IMG/VR virus record: IMGVR_UViG_3300037502_001154
Coordinates: 1 to 29,059 of that record
Source of the DNA: a virus
Length of the DNA stretch: 29,059 bases
Strand: one strand, 5' to 3'
Part shown: positions 7,749 through 14,822 of the stretch, in pieces
Layout of the letters: each line of letters opens with the position of its first letter
Numbering within the stretch: position 1 is the first letter of the stretch
Position numbers and translations under genes: made by a program
Notes under the pieces: model-generated
The model's input: the letters and a program-made list of their open reading frames with translations, nothing else
Told to the model about the DNA's origin: nothing
Database searches by the model: none

Positions 7749-7773
7749 CAACTGAACCGATAGGTTCTACTAT
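7745..7773 (+). promoter_or_regulatory. Sigma70-type promoter at the end of nrdA
   Basis: A perfect -35 TTGACA (7745-7750), a 17-nt spacer and TACTAT (7768-7773) as -10 overlap the last codons of nrdA. The predicted start near 7780 lies inside the left arm of the terminator hairpin that follows. It would drive the genes from 7823 to 9398 independently of the RNR operon. Assigned by eye from consensus. Confidence 0.55.
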
Positions 7774-7774
7774 T

Positions 7775-7812
7775 GCCCCACTGACTAACAATCAGTGGGG
7801 CGTTTCTTTATC
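7775..7812 (+). terminator. Rho-independent terminator after nrdA
   Basis: A perfect 10-bp stem, GCCCCACTGA (7775-7784) with TCAGTGGGGC (7792-7801), a 7-nt loop and a T-rich tail (GTTTCTTTAT). It ends the RNR transcript; the next gene starts only 11 nt beyond. Confidence 0.85.
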
Positions 7813-7822
7813 TGGAGGAATT

Positions 7823-8056
7823 ATGAACATTGCAAAATTACTACTATCCCTTGATAATCAATATCGAGGACATTATCAAACAACTATCAAAGGACTAACA
7901 GTAGAACAAGGAATGGAGATTTGTCGATTTCTTGAAAAAGAATTTGACAACCAAGAAAGCTTTGTGTTAGAACTATGGACAGATGGCAATTTCACCATCT
8001 ACAAGAAAGATGGGATTGCTTCTGGACAAGATCAAATTATTCTGGCAACATGTTGA
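7823..8056 (+). CDS. Small hypothetical protein, 77 aa
   Basis: First gene after the nrdA terminator. ATG 7823 follows GGAGG (7814-7818); the frame extends upstream to a TTG at 7745, but that would read through the terminator hairpin and is rejected. The 77-residue product (begins MNIAKLLLSLDNQY) has a helical first half (VEQGMEICRFLEKEF) and a strand-rich end (FVLELWTDGNFTIYKK). No recognised family. It probably shares the 7745 promoter with the RNA ligase gene. Confidence 0.65.
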   Translation: MNIAKLLLSLDNQYRGHYQTTIKGLTVEQGMEICRFLEKEFDNQESFVLELWTDGNFTIYKKDGIASGQDQIILATC

Positions 8057-8068
8057 GGAGGATATGTA

Positions 8069-8995
8069 ATGGAATTTAAAAAATTTAGTAGTCTGGAAAA
8101 TACTTACCGTCAAAACCTGATTGACAAGGTACAGCATGAAGGTAAGGATGTTGGTCTATGGATTGCAACCGAGAAGATTCATGGCGCTAACTTCAGCTTT
8201 TGGTGTGATGGTACAGAAGTAAAAGTTGCAAGTCGAACCCAATTTGTTGATGGTACATTCTTCAATTGCCAAGCTGTTATTAACCGCTACTCTCAAGGTA
8301 TTTTTGATTGGTGTGTTCGTAACGATGTGCAAGACTTTACCGTCTATGGTGAACTGTACGGTAAAGGAGTGCAGAAAGAAGTAGAGTATGGTGAACGTGA
8401 CTTCAGAGCTTTTGACGTTGTGATCGACGGGGTTGTGCAAGACAAACTTAGTGCTCTATCTATTGCAAAAGATTGTGGACTCTTGTTCACTCCGGTTATC
8501 AAGGTGGGGTCGTTTAAAGAATGTCTAGAGCTTTCAAACAAGTTTCAATCTTGGTTAACTCCAGACGAATTTATCACCCAAGAGAATTTGGCGGAAGGTC
8601 TTGTAATCGAGCCTGTAGAGCCTAACTGGTTTAACAACGGAAGTCGTATCTACTTCAAAAACAAAACTGAAGGTTTTAGTGAAAAGAAACGAGAATCTAA
8701 AGAGAAGGTAGTGTTTGAACTATCAAAAGAGGAATCAAGCCTTATGAACGAGCTTCTTCAGTACAGCACAGAACAGCGTGTTTCAAATGTTCTGTCCAAG
8801 ATTGGTCAAGTAAGTCACAAGGACTTTGGTAAGATTCTTGGTCTAACCGTGCAAGATATTTTTGAAGAGTTTACTAAGGACACCGAGCGTGACCCAAAGG
8901 AAGAAGCTGAAAATAATTGGAAGCAGTTCGTTAAACTATTCCAAGCAGAAGTTTCCAAAACTGTACGCACTAAGTTTCTGGAGATTGTAGAATGA
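8069..8995 (+). CDS. RNA ligase, T4 Rnl2 type
   Basis: An ATP-dependent nucleotidyltransferase that seals nicks in RNA. Motif I is ATEKIHGANFSF with the adenylated lysine at Lys36 (T4 Rnl2 uses Lys35). Motif III is around YGELYGKG and FRAFDVVIDG, motif IV is EGLVIEP and motif V is IYFKNKTEGFSEKK. The C-terminal 90 residues are helical, matching the Rnl2 C-terminal domain that specifies RNA ends. At 308 residues it is close to the family length. The start is ATG after GAGGAGG. In phages such ligases repair RNAs cut by host anticodon nucleases. No polynucleotide kinase is visible here, although the HAD protein at 1751 or the phosphoesterase at 366 could process ends. Confidence 0.9.
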   Translation: MEFKKFSSLENTYRQNLIDKVQHEGKDVGLWIATEKIHGANFSFWCDGTEVKVASRTQFVDGTFFNCQAVINRYSQGIFDWCVRNDVQDFTVYGELYGKGVQKEVEYGERDFRAFDVVIDGVVQDKLSALSIAKDCGLLFTPVIKVGSFKECLELSNKFQSWLTPDEFITQENLAEGLVIEPVEPNWFNNGSRIYFKNKTEGFSEKKRESKEKVVFELSKEESSLMNELLQYSTEQRVSNVLSKIGQVSHKDFGKILGLTVQDIFEEFTKDTERDPKEEAENNWKQFVKLFQAEVSKTVRTKFLEIVE

Positions 8996-9186
8996 AATCT
9001 ATAATTGAAAAGATTGAAGAGCAGCTTATGGAATCAAAGAAATTTGAAGAGTTTTACACAGAATCTGCTGAGAAAGCTCATGCTGCTTGGAACCTAGAAC
9101 AAGCTTCATTCTTTCGTAGTGAAGCTTTCTATCAGAAACGCTTACGTGAAACGCTTTATAAACTAATTGATAAAGAGGGAGAATAA
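8992..9186 (+). CDS. Small hypothetical helical protein, 64 aa
   Basis: A 64-residue, highly charged and apparently all-helical protein (begins MKSIIEKIEEQL), whose ATG overlaps the RNA ligase stop (ATGA). There is no strong ribosome site, so it is probably translated by coupling to the ligase. No motif is recognised. Confidence 0.6.
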   Translation: MKSIIEKIEEQLMESKKFEEFYTESAEKAHAAWNLEQASFFRSEAFYQKRLRETLYKLIDKEGE

Positions 9187-9188
9187 AT

Positions 9189-9398
9189 ATGAAAGTAGAA
9201 AAAGCTGAAGCTAAATTTACCCCCGTTGTTATCACTTTGGAGAGTCAAGAGGAAGTTGACCAAATGTATGCTCTTGCAAATTGTGTCAGTGTTAAACGGG
9301 AAACCAATATTACATTTGATTTATTTGATGCCCTAGAACATCTCCACAAAGATGGAGATAAATACAGCCTAGAAGGCTCGGTCTTAATTAAATCGTAG
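9189..9398 (+). CDS. Small hypothetical protein, 69 aa
   Basis: The last gene of the rightward operon, starting 2 nt after the previous stop with GAGGGAG upstream. The 69-residue product (begins MKVEKAEAKFTP) has alternating strand/helix character (VVITLESQEEVDQMYALANC) and no known motif. The convergent late-gene terminator begins right after its stop codon. Confidence 0.6.
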   Translation: MKVEKAEAKFTPVVITLESQEEVDQMYALANCVSVKRETNITFDLFDALEHLHKDGDKYSLEGSVLIKS

Positions 9399-9439
9399 AC
9401 AACAAAAAGCCCCACCAAGCAATCAAGCCTGAGTGGGGC
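9399..9439 (-). terminator. Terminator of the leftward late operon
   Basis: A hairpin with arms GCCCCAC (9409-9415) and GTGGGGC (9433-9439) and a loop of about 17 nt. Read on the - strand it is followed by TTTTTGTTGT (9408-9399), a proper U-tail. On the + strand the tail is AATATTCTG, so it does not look bidirectional. It lies exactly between the convergent early and late operons. Confidence 0.75.
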
Positions 9440-9480
9440 AATATTCTGAGGAATTATTTGTCTATTTAAAATAGCTTCTT

Positions 9481-9843
9481 TTATTTATTCACGATATTCG
9501 TGTTAGTGTTTGTAACTCTGGCTGGAGTAGTCCTCTTAGCCTCAAGAGCTTTCATTCTTTCTTCTAGAACATCAACTCTTCGACTCATATTAACCTGATA
9601 GCTGTCTTGATTAGAAGCAATCCGGTTGGCCTTATCCTCCAAGTACATAAAATTAGATTGATTTACTTTATTTACTTCCCGCCGCAACTCATACAAAGCT
9701 ACTTCGTAGTTTGAAAAGTCTGATCTATAATTGTCATTCCTCAAAAGAATAGTCATTATGGTGATGGCAAGAAGAAGGAAGGTGCAGTTTACAGTGAGGT
9801 TTAATGTTTTCCAAAACAAGTCGCCTTTCCTTCTGTCTGTCAT
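9481..9843 (-). CDS. Small membrane protein with coiled-coil tail, 120 aa
   Basis: One hydrophobic segment at about residues 14-35 (LNLTVNCTFLLLAITIMTILL) preceded by positive charges (MTDRRKGD), so an N-in topology is likely. A long charged, coiled-coil-prone stretch follows, then a Thr/Asn-rich end. This single-span plus coiled-coil layout repeats in the gene just upstream at 9850. They are the last two genes of the late operon, after the lysis cassette. Possible roles are lysis timing or superinfection exclusion, but the family is not recognised. Confidence 0.65.
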   Translation of the reverse strand: MTDRRKGDLFWKTLNLTVNCTFLLLAITIMTILLRNDNYRSDFSNYEVALYELRREVNKVNQSNFMYLEDKANRIASNQDSYQVNMSRRVDVLEERMKALEAKRTTPARVTNTNTNIVNK

Positions 9844-9849
9844 TTTGAA

Positions 9850-10128
9850 TTACTTCTTATCTAAATAGAAAGTAAGGATTTGCCTCACGTCTGCTCTGAT
9901 AGCTTCATTATTATTAGTAAGGCGAGTCTCTAGTTCTTTAAGCTCTGTCTTAGTAACAGAAGTTCTATAAAGTTCTAACACTTTCGTATTAAGCTCTTTA
10001 ATTTCTTGTTTTGATTCATTCTTATCTGCCCAATACTGTGTCTGTACAACACCAAGCAAAATCATGAGAAGACCAATAGCAGCCCTCTCCCATAAATTAT
10101 TGATTCGGTGGTTTGCACTATCACTCAT
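9850..10128 (-). CDS. Small membrane protein with coiled-coil tail, 92 aa
   Basis: The chosen ATG at 10128 follows GAGG (10141-10138) by 9 nt; a TTG at 10143 would add five residues but lacks a ribosome site. One transmembrane segment lies near residues 18-36 (IGLLMILLGVVQTQYW), then a charged coiled coil to the end (ELETRLTNN, FYLDKK). The ribosome site and start overlap the stop of the o-spanin remnant (10121-10279), so before the AP2 gene arrived this gene was probably coupled to the o-spanin gene. Function unknown. Confidence 0.65.
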   Translation of the reverse strand: MSDSANHRINNLWERAAIGLLMILLGVVQTQYWADKNESKQEIKELNTKVLELYRTSVTKTELKELETRLTNNNEAIRADVRQILTFYLDKK

Positions 10129-10279
10129 TGTATACAGCCTCAATTTCAGTTTTATACTTACGTTGCTTTTCTAGTAGAAGCATGTACTTACCAACACAAG
10201 ACGTATTGGTTACGTAGCCTTTTGCAAGAAAGGACTTGACAACGCTGTTTGTTTTTAAATAGTATAACCTTTTCACCAT
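10121..10279 (-). pseudogene. Orphan duplicate of the o-spanin 3' end
   Basis: Translating the - strand from about 10246 to the TGA at 10121-10123 gives a peptide containing YVTNTSCVGKYMLLLEKQ then RKYKTEI. This aligns without gaps, over 31 residues, to the C-terminus of the lipoprotein gene at 10953-11231 (YISNTICIGKYRLLLDKQ then KKYKDQI); 17 of the 31 are identical. No signal peptide or lipobox is present. The first in-frame ATG (10279) only adds unrelated residues, so this looks like a severed original 3' end rather than a functional gene. The AP2 gene lies between the two copies. Confidence 0.75.
10236..10265 (+). promoter_or_regulatory. Putative promoter of the AP2 gene
   Basis: A perfect -35 TTGACA (10236-10241), an 18-nt spacer and TAGTAT (10260-10265); an overlapping TATAAC at 10263 would need a 21-nt spacer. 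It faces rightward, against the late operon, directly before the AP2 gene that otherwise has no co-directional transcription. Confidence 0.4.
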
Positions 10280-10293
10280 ATAAGGGAACCATA

Positions 10294-10962
10294 ATGAAAT
10301 TTGTTCAAAACGTGGGTAAGAATGATGCCGAATATCCAGTAAACCCCCTAGTCAATGGTAAAAGAGAAATCTGCCCATTTTACCGTACTTGGGTTGACAT
10401 GCTTACTCGGTGTTACAATCCTAGGGTTAAGCAAAAGCAACCAACCTACTCAAACTGTACAGTTTGTGAAGAATGGCTAACATTCTCAAAATTCAAAGCT
10501 TGGATGGAACTCCAACGCTGGCAAGGTATGCGGCTAGACAAAGACCTGTTATACCCAGGTAATACTCAGTATAGTCCCCAGACTTGCGTATTTGTCCCAA
10601 ATGCTATAAACTGTATCTTTGGGACATGCGGGGCTTCTCGTGGCGAATATCCAATTGGAGTGTCTAAAGACAAGATTTCGAAGGATATGGTAAATTTTCT
10701 TAAGAAACCGTTCAGGGCAGCCGTTCAAACCTTAAGTGGCACACGTAAACACTTGGGTATGTATGCTACCGCAATGGAGGCCCATGCCGCATGGCAACTG
10801 GCAAAAGTAGAAGTTATTCGTGAGTATGTATTGTGGTGGGAGTTTGAACCAGCTGTGAGCCAAACTTTTAATATTAAGATAGCAGAAAACTTACTATCTG
10901 TAGCAACAAATATAGAGAAAGACTTACAACAGCGCGTAGAGACTGTCAGATTCTATTTTTGA
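10294..10962 (+). CDS. AP2-domain homing-type nuclease in opposite orientation
   Basis: A 222-residue protein on the + strand inside the leftward late operon. The first part (FYRTWVDMLTRCYNP, TVCEEW, LDKDLLYPGNTQYSP, TCVFVP) follows the pattern of phage HNH/His-Me-like proteins that precede AP2 domains, although a classical HNH triad is not obvious. The second part from about residue 125 is an AP2-like domain (PIGVSKD, PFRAAV, LGMYATAMEAHAAW). ATG 10294 is used; the in-frame start at 10249 has no ribosome site. The 3' end overlaps the o-spanin stop by 10 nt tail-to-tail. It separates that gene from the duplicated 3' remnant, so it appears to be a recent mobile insertion. Nuclease activity is inferred. 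Confidence 0.75.
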   Translation: MKFVQNVGKNDAEYPVNPLVNGKREICPFYRTWVDMLTRCYNPRVKQKQPTYSNCTVCEEWLTFSKFKAWMELQRWQGMRLDKDLLYPGNTQYSPQTCVFVPNAINCIFGTCGASRGEYPIGVSKDKISKDMVNFLKKPFRAAVQTLSGTRKHLGMYATAMEAHAAWQLAKVEVIREYVLWWEFEPAVSQTFNIKIAENLLSVATNIEKDLQQRVETVRFYF

Positions 10963-11231
10963 TATAGGTTTAGAATCTGGTCTTTGTACTTTTTCTGTTT
11001 ATCTAGTAAAAGCCTATATTTTCCTATACATATGGTATTGGAAATATAGGCTTTTGATAAACTTCTAACAGTCTCACCAGCTTCAATAGCCTCACAAGGG
11101 TCAACAAGGAGGCTATCAGGCATCACATGCACTCTATCTTTGTATACTGTTATCGAAGCTTTGTTTGAGCATCCTGACAAGCTCAACAGGAAGAGCATCG
11201 TCAAGCCCAGCAACATTGTTTTCTTGAACAT
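10953..11231 (-). CDS. Rz1-like o-spanin lipoprotein
   Basis: A 92-residue protein with a lipoprotein signal: basic start MFKKT, hydrophobic core LLGLTMLFLLSL and lipobox LSGC, which predicts processing at Cys21 and anchoring in the outer membrane. The mature part has a few more cysteines (VDPCEAIEAG, NTICIG) and a basic coiled end. It begins inside the i-spanin gene in another frame (98-nt overlap), the classic Rz/Rz1 embedding. The two proteins would fuse inner and outer membranes in the last step of lysis. Its C-terminal part is duplicated downstream, beyond the AP2 gene, and may be a donor-derived replacement. Confidence 0.8.
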   Translation of the reverse strand: MFKKTMLLGLTMLFLLSLSGCSNKASITVYKDRVHVMPDSLLVDPCEAIEAGETVRSLSKAYISNTICIGKYRLLLDKQKKYKDQILNLYQK

Positions 11232-11547
11232 TGTCTTCTCTCTTTGGCTTATCTTGTTTAATAGGCTTACTTGGAAGTTTGTCTATCTCTGTCAGAATAT
11301 CCTTCTCTTTTTGATCAAGAACACCCTTTTCCTCAATGAAATCAGATACTATTTCTTCTTGAATCTTGCAAGCTGTCTCTTGATTCAGCATGGAGCTTTC
11401 AAGCGATTTGTAGTCTGTTTTTAATTGAGTTAGTTGACTTTCTACCACTGCTTTTTTAGAGTAAAATGTGTACGAGAGATAACCAAACAATCCATTGAAA
11501 GAGAGGGAAATAAGAAGTGCAAGAATAAGTGGTTTATTTAGAATCAT
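11134..11547 (-). CDS. Rz-like i-spanin
   Basis: A 137-residue inner-membrane protein: an N-terminal transmembrane helix (PLILALLISLSFNGLFGYL), then a periplasmic coiled coil (SQLTQLKTDYKSLES onward) and a charged linker region. This is the layout of Rz-type i-spanins, which bind the outer-membrane o-spanin. ATG 11547 is preferred because AAGGAGG lies 9 nt upstream; the extended start 13 codons earlier is inside the holin gene without a site. The o-spanin gene begins within its 3' third. Classified by topology and context, as spanins share little sequence. Confidence 0.8.
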   Translation of the reverse strand: MILNKPLILALLISLSFNGLFGYLSYTFYSKKAVVESQLTQLKTDYKSLESSMLNQETACKIQEEIVSDFIEEKGVLDQKEKDILTEIDKLPSKPIKQDKPKREDNVQENNVAGLDDALPVELVRMLKQSFDNSIQR

Positions 11548-11794
11548 CTTCCATTCCTCCTTTACACTCTTGCCTAATATCATCAAGCCCCTGATCTATT
11601 ACTCTACCTATCAGACCTAATAAACCTAAAGGTAGAGTAATCGCTAGTAAGATTGGTAAACTAACCTGAACACTTATAACGCCCACTATTGAAAGTCCGG
11701 TTACGCTGAGAGCTACAAGAATGTTTGCAATAATGGAAAGACTAGAATAAGATTTAAGGAGTCTTTGCTTCCAGTTCTTTGCGAGCTTTTTCAA
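11534..11794 (-). CDS. Holin candidate, two transmembrane segments
   Basis: About 86 residues with two hydrophobic segments (SIIANILVALSVTGLSIVGVI and SLPILLAITLPLGLLGLIG), a basic N-terminus and a charged tail after GRVIDQ. That plan fits small phage holins of the DUF7940-like kind. It lies between the endolysin and the spanin pair, where a holin is expected. No ATG exists near the start. TTG 11794 has GAGG at 6-nt spacing and is preferred; TTG 11815 would lengthen it by seven residues. It overlaps both neighbours. A SAR endolysin next door could also pair with a pinholin. Confidence 0.7.
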   Translation of the reverse strand: MKKLAKNWKQRLLKSYSSLSIIANILVALSVTGLSIVGVISVQVSLPILLAITLPLGLLGLIGRVIDQGLDDIRQECKGGMEDDSK

Positions 11795-12326
11795 ATTCCA
11801 CCTCAAATGCTTCAAATGCTTTTTGTTTATCCCAACTCAGCTCACCGAGACAATACGACATTGTGTTCTGTCTTCTAGTGACAAGACCTCTCAGTGTCCT
11901 ACCGCCAGCATATACCCATCGCGTAAGCTGTCTACAAGCCTCTACGTGTTTGTTTTGGTTCAGTAGCTTAATGAGGGTACTGCTTCTGACATTCCCCAGT
12001 CCTACGTTAAAGGTGAAGTCTGTAAGAGATTCTTTCTGCCATTCTGACGCATAGGGAACTTTGACAACAGAATCTAGTTGCCTTTGATGTTTCTTCCAAT
12101 CTTCGGCAAACATTTCCATACATTCTTCAATGCTGAATTTCTGCCCAAGTTTAAGAGAGCGATCCATTCTTCCAACGCATACAGTTGGTAAGTTAACAGG
12201 GTCTAAATATACTTCTTGATGAAACCCTTCGCTGGGGAGTGTTAAATCATAAGCAACAAAAGCAGCAGAGCTAGAAAGCCCCGCTGCAATAAAGGCTACT
12301 ATGAGTTTTTGTTTTAAAGGGTGCAT
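11754..12326 (-). CDS. Endolysin, GH24 lysozyme with N-terminal SAR segment
   Basis: Hydrolyses peptidoglycan. The 190-residue protein carries the T4-lysozyme-type catalytic triad Glu33, then eight residues to Asp42, then five to Thr48 (SEGFHQEVYLD, PVNLPT). Later family landmarks are FTFNVGLGN and LTRWVYAGG. The N-terminus is a weakly hydrophobic Ala/Gly/Ser-rich helix (LIVAFIAAGLSSSAAFVA) directly before the catalytic Glu, as in signal-anchor-release endolysins of P1/P21 type, so export by Sec and activation by membrane release are likely. ATG 12326 starts 1 nt after the stop of the 44-aa gene upstream and is probably coupled to it. Confidence 0.9.
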   Translation of the reverse strand: MHPLKQKLIVAFIAAGLSSSAAFVAYDLTLPSEGFHQEVYLDPVNLPTVCVGRMDRSLKLGQKFSIEECMEMFAEDWKKHQRQLDSVVKVPYASEWQKESLTDFTFNVGLGNVRSSTLIKLLNQNKHVEACRQLTRWVYAGGRTLRGLVTRRQNTMSYCLGELSWDKQKAFEAFEVEFEKARKELEAKTP

Positions 12327-12327
12327 C

Positions 12328-12462
12328 CTAAACTTTAACTCGAACAAAAGAAGCAATTGTGCCGTTTCCAGCAACAGTAAACTTAACTCTAGCAGTAATC
12401 AAAATTCCACCTATTCTGACAAATCTTTTAATGTGTTCTGGTTTAAATTCAAACTGTCTCAT
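12328..12462 (-). CDS. Small 44-aa gene between tailspike and endolysin
   Basis: An open frame from ATG 12462 to TAG 12328. The start overlaps the tailspike stop and the end is 1 nt from the endolysin ATG, leaving no unused bases. The product (begins [14 protein letters not shown]) has a beta-strand-like second half ([23 protein letters not shown]). No strong ribosome site is present (GCGGAA only). It could be a real small fibre accessory protein, or the frameshifted last strand segment of the tailspike. Its tight fit between two genes is the main support. Confidence 0.5.
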   Translation of the reverse strand: MRQFEFKPEHIKRFVRIGGILITARVKFTVAGNGTIASFVRVKV

Positions 12463-14446
12463 AAGTTCCGCTTACAGAAATAGTTCTCGTTACACTATTT
12501 TGGTCAGCCCCTGTTAATGTTCTAGTAGTGGTGGCTGTGTCAAAAATACGCAGTTGCACTGTAGATGCACCGGCAAGAATACGACCAAATGCTACGTAAG
12601 AAGTGGCTCCATTAACAACTCTTCCAAAATGTTCCCAAAATACTCCAGATGCTGCTGCTGGGAATGGTAGATTAATATTCAACGCCCCAGTACCTGCTCC
12701 TTCATCGCCCCCATCACCATCGAAGAAGATTGTATAGTGAACAGTTTTTCCGAACTTCTTATACTTAGCAAAAGTTGTTGAATAATTCGGAACAGTGTTT
12801 CCCGCGCCACCCACCAATGAAATGGTAGGGGTAAAATCATCCCAAGAAAGTAAAGAATTTCCATAAAGAAAGTCCCCAAACACCTCTCCAGAATCTGTGA
12901 TACCACAAAGTTTAGAATGCGCTGGAATTACTTCTAAATCATATGTACCAAAACCATAGAAATAATTTTTACGAATAAAATGAGTGCCGTCTTCTAAAAC
13001 CGCTGTTTTAGACACAGAACAGTCATAGAAAGCCATCCCAGCAGGAAAATCATTATTAGCTAATGCGTCAAAAATAATACCGTTACTTGTCACCTCTGGC
13101 TTATGGTCAAAATGACAACGATAGAAACTACAAGAGTCTACGAATTTAAACCATGCGCATGTCGCATCAGTAGCACCTGATACTGTTTCAATCCTGACGT
13201 TTCGGAACTGACTAATCCACGTATCATTTTGAACAGAGTAAACACCGTCCATAAAGAGACCAATTGAATTGGCGCTAAGAAGTGCAATGTTAATGTTCTC
13301 AAATACGTTGAAAATATTATAGTTGCCAGTAGGTGCGGCGCCGCCGAGGATAGTCAACCCATTGCTTTTTGGGTTTACGATTTTGATGTTTTTGACTGTG
13401 CAGCCGCTAAATGAGGTTAAATCCATACCACCGGCGGCGCCTTGACATTCAAAGAAAATACCAGAGACTTCACAATCGGAGATTTGACCTCTAACACTAA
13501 CCATAGAAGATGTAGTAGAAGCACCATTCCAACTAAGGATAGTTGGGACACCTGCTCCACTTACAGCGAACCCCGCACCTTGACCGACAAGCTTAATACC
13601 ATTCCTAGTAGAAGGTGTAGTTCCACCATTACCGTCCCCAATAGTAATCTGGGTATTAAGCTTGTAAGTTCCACCAGGAATACGAACCGTACCCCCTTTT
13701 AGGGGAAGAGCATTAATAGCAGCTTGAATAAAGGCGGTATCGTCACTAACACCATCACCTTTAGCACCAAATTGTTTTACGCTCCATTCATTGTTAATTA
13801 CAAATTTCCATCTTCCACCATCAGTGGCAACGATGATAGAACCACCATTATCTGCACTCGTAGTATCGTCGGCATCCAGATAATAGGCGCCACCGCCGCC
13901 ATCGCCTTTTGCATAATAACCAGTGACAAAAGCACGAGTATATTTCGTTTTATCTAAAGCTTTTAGACCTGTAATATTATCAACAACTCTATTCAAACGA
14001 GACTTTAATTGTTGGGCTAAAGTATTTCCATCAAAACCTACTAATGCTGCGCCTTTTAAAATATCTGAAGTATTTGCGATATTAGTAATGGATAATTCTA
14101 CGGCATCTAATCTAGAATCTGTTTGAGTAGATGTATCTATTTGAACTAAGGATGTGCCATTGAATTGATAGGTCTGCCCTGTTGATCTAACAACTATTAT
14201 AAACCATTTTGGAACTGGGGAAGAGAAATAAGTTGTTCCTACTGCAAAATAAAGTCTGTTATCAGTAGTTAGATAATGGGCTTCACCATTAACAGCAGCA
14301 GGTAGGGAGGATGTAATACTATCTACATTTCTATCAAACATAAAAGAAAACTTTAAAAGGTTTTCGTCCATGCCTCCGTTCCAGTTATTTTCTCCAAAAT
14401 TCCAGCCATATTTTCCTTCAACCCAAGGAGATGTTTGCTGTGGCAT
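12449..14446 (-). CDS. Tailspike with pectate-lyase-like beta-helix
   Basis: A 665-residue receptor-binding and probable polysaccharide-degrading spike. Residues 1-105 form an attachment domain ([34 protein letters not shown]). After a coiled neck ([16 protein letters not shown]), the Pectate_lyase_3-like helix begins with [19 protein letters not shown] and [13 protein letters not shown] and continues with repeated short strands to about residue 530. The C-terminal 120 residues (from [10 protein letters not shown]) look like a separate beta-sandwich, perhaps a trimerisation or carbohydrate-binding module. The start has AAGGATAAAAT before ATG. Catalytic residues cannot be assigned by eye. The sugar target would set host range. 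Confidence 0.9.
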   Translation of the reverse strand: MPQQTSPWVEGKYGWNFGENNWNGGMDENLLKFSFMFDRNVDSITSSLPAAVNGEAHYLTTDNRLYFAVGTTYFSSPVPKWFIIVVRSTGQTYQFNGTSLVQIDTSTQTDSRLDAVELSITNIANTSDILKGAALVGFDGNTLAQQLKSRLNRVVDNITGLKALDKTKYTRAFVTGYYAKGDGGGGAYYLDADDTTSADNGGSIIVATDGGRWKFVINNEWSVKQFGAKGDGVSDDTAFIQAAINALPLKGGTVRIPGGTYKLNTQITIGDGNGGTTPSTRNGIKLVGQGAGFAVSGAGVPTILSWNGASTTSSMVSVRGQISDCEVSGIFFECQGAAGGMDLTSFSGCTVKNIKIVNPKSNGLTILGGAAPTGNYNIFNVFENINIALLSANSIGLFMDGVYSVQNDTWISQFRNVRIETVSGATDATCAWFKFVDSCSFYRCHFDHKPEVTSNGIIFDALANNDFPAGMAFYDCSVSKTAVLEDGTHFIRKNYFYGFGTYDLEVIPAHSKLCGITDSGEVFGDFLYGNSLLSWDDFTPTISLVGGAGNTVPNYSTTFAKYKKFGKTVHYTIFFDGDGGDEGAGTGALNINLPFPAAASGVFWEHFGRVVNGATSYVAFGRILAGASTVQLRIFDTATTTRTLTGADQNSVTRTISVSGTYETV

Positions 14447-14455
14447 ATTTTATCC

Positions 14456-14821
14456 TTATATTAAATCAGGGGGGTTAGGTCTTGCGGAGATGTCTGTAAA
14501 ATTCGGATGCTCTGGAAGAGAACGAAGAGCTTTTCTGTAGCCTCTCCAATCAGCTACAGAGCCTCTTGCTTTTGGGTCTGCATCTTGAACTTTATTTAAT
14601 TCATAATCAGCACGTTTAAGCTCATCATCTCTCCAAAGCCGTTCAATAATTTCTAGTCCAGCTTTAGAAATTATTTTTTTGGAAAAATTCCCATTAACAT
14701 ACTGCATACCGATTTGGACAGAGGAATCAGCTACTACCCATTTTAATGAAGAGTGATATTTTTCAGTCGGGTCTTCACCAGTAATTTCTTTCACTTCATT
14801 ATCAACAATTAATGCCCACAT
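14456..14821 (-). CDS. Tail fibre assembly chaperone-like protein
   Basis: A 121-residue protein. The C-terminal half has the pattern of phage tail-fibre assembly proteins: RLWRDDELKRADYELNKVQD, then WRGYRKALRSLPEHP and a proline-rich end. ATG 14821 follows GGAG at 8 nt and lies just after the stop of the glycine-rich protein; a TTG 5 codons earlier is unlikely. It sits between the glycine-rich tip gene and the tailspike gene and probably helps fold or attach one of them. Confidence 0.8.
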   Translation of the reverse strand: MWALIVDNEVKEITGEDPTEKYHSSLKWVVADSSVQIGMQYVNGNFSKKIISKAGLEIIERLWRDDELKRADYELNKVQDADPKARGSVADWRGYRKALRSLPEHPNFTDISARPNPPDLI

Positions 14822-14822
14822 A

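Noticed and set aside
7745-7822. N-terminal extension of the 77-aa gene starting at TTG 7745
   Set aside because: It would have to be translated through the nrdA terminator stem and lacks a ribosome site; ATG 7823 has GGAGG.
9440-9480. Second terminator for the rightward operon
   Set aside because: Only a 5-bp AT stem (CTATT/AATAG) is visible; too weak to call.
11140-11424. 94-codon + strand frame over the spanin genes
   Set aside because: Antisense to the nested i-spanin/o-spanin pair; the - strand reading explains topology, lipobox and overlap.
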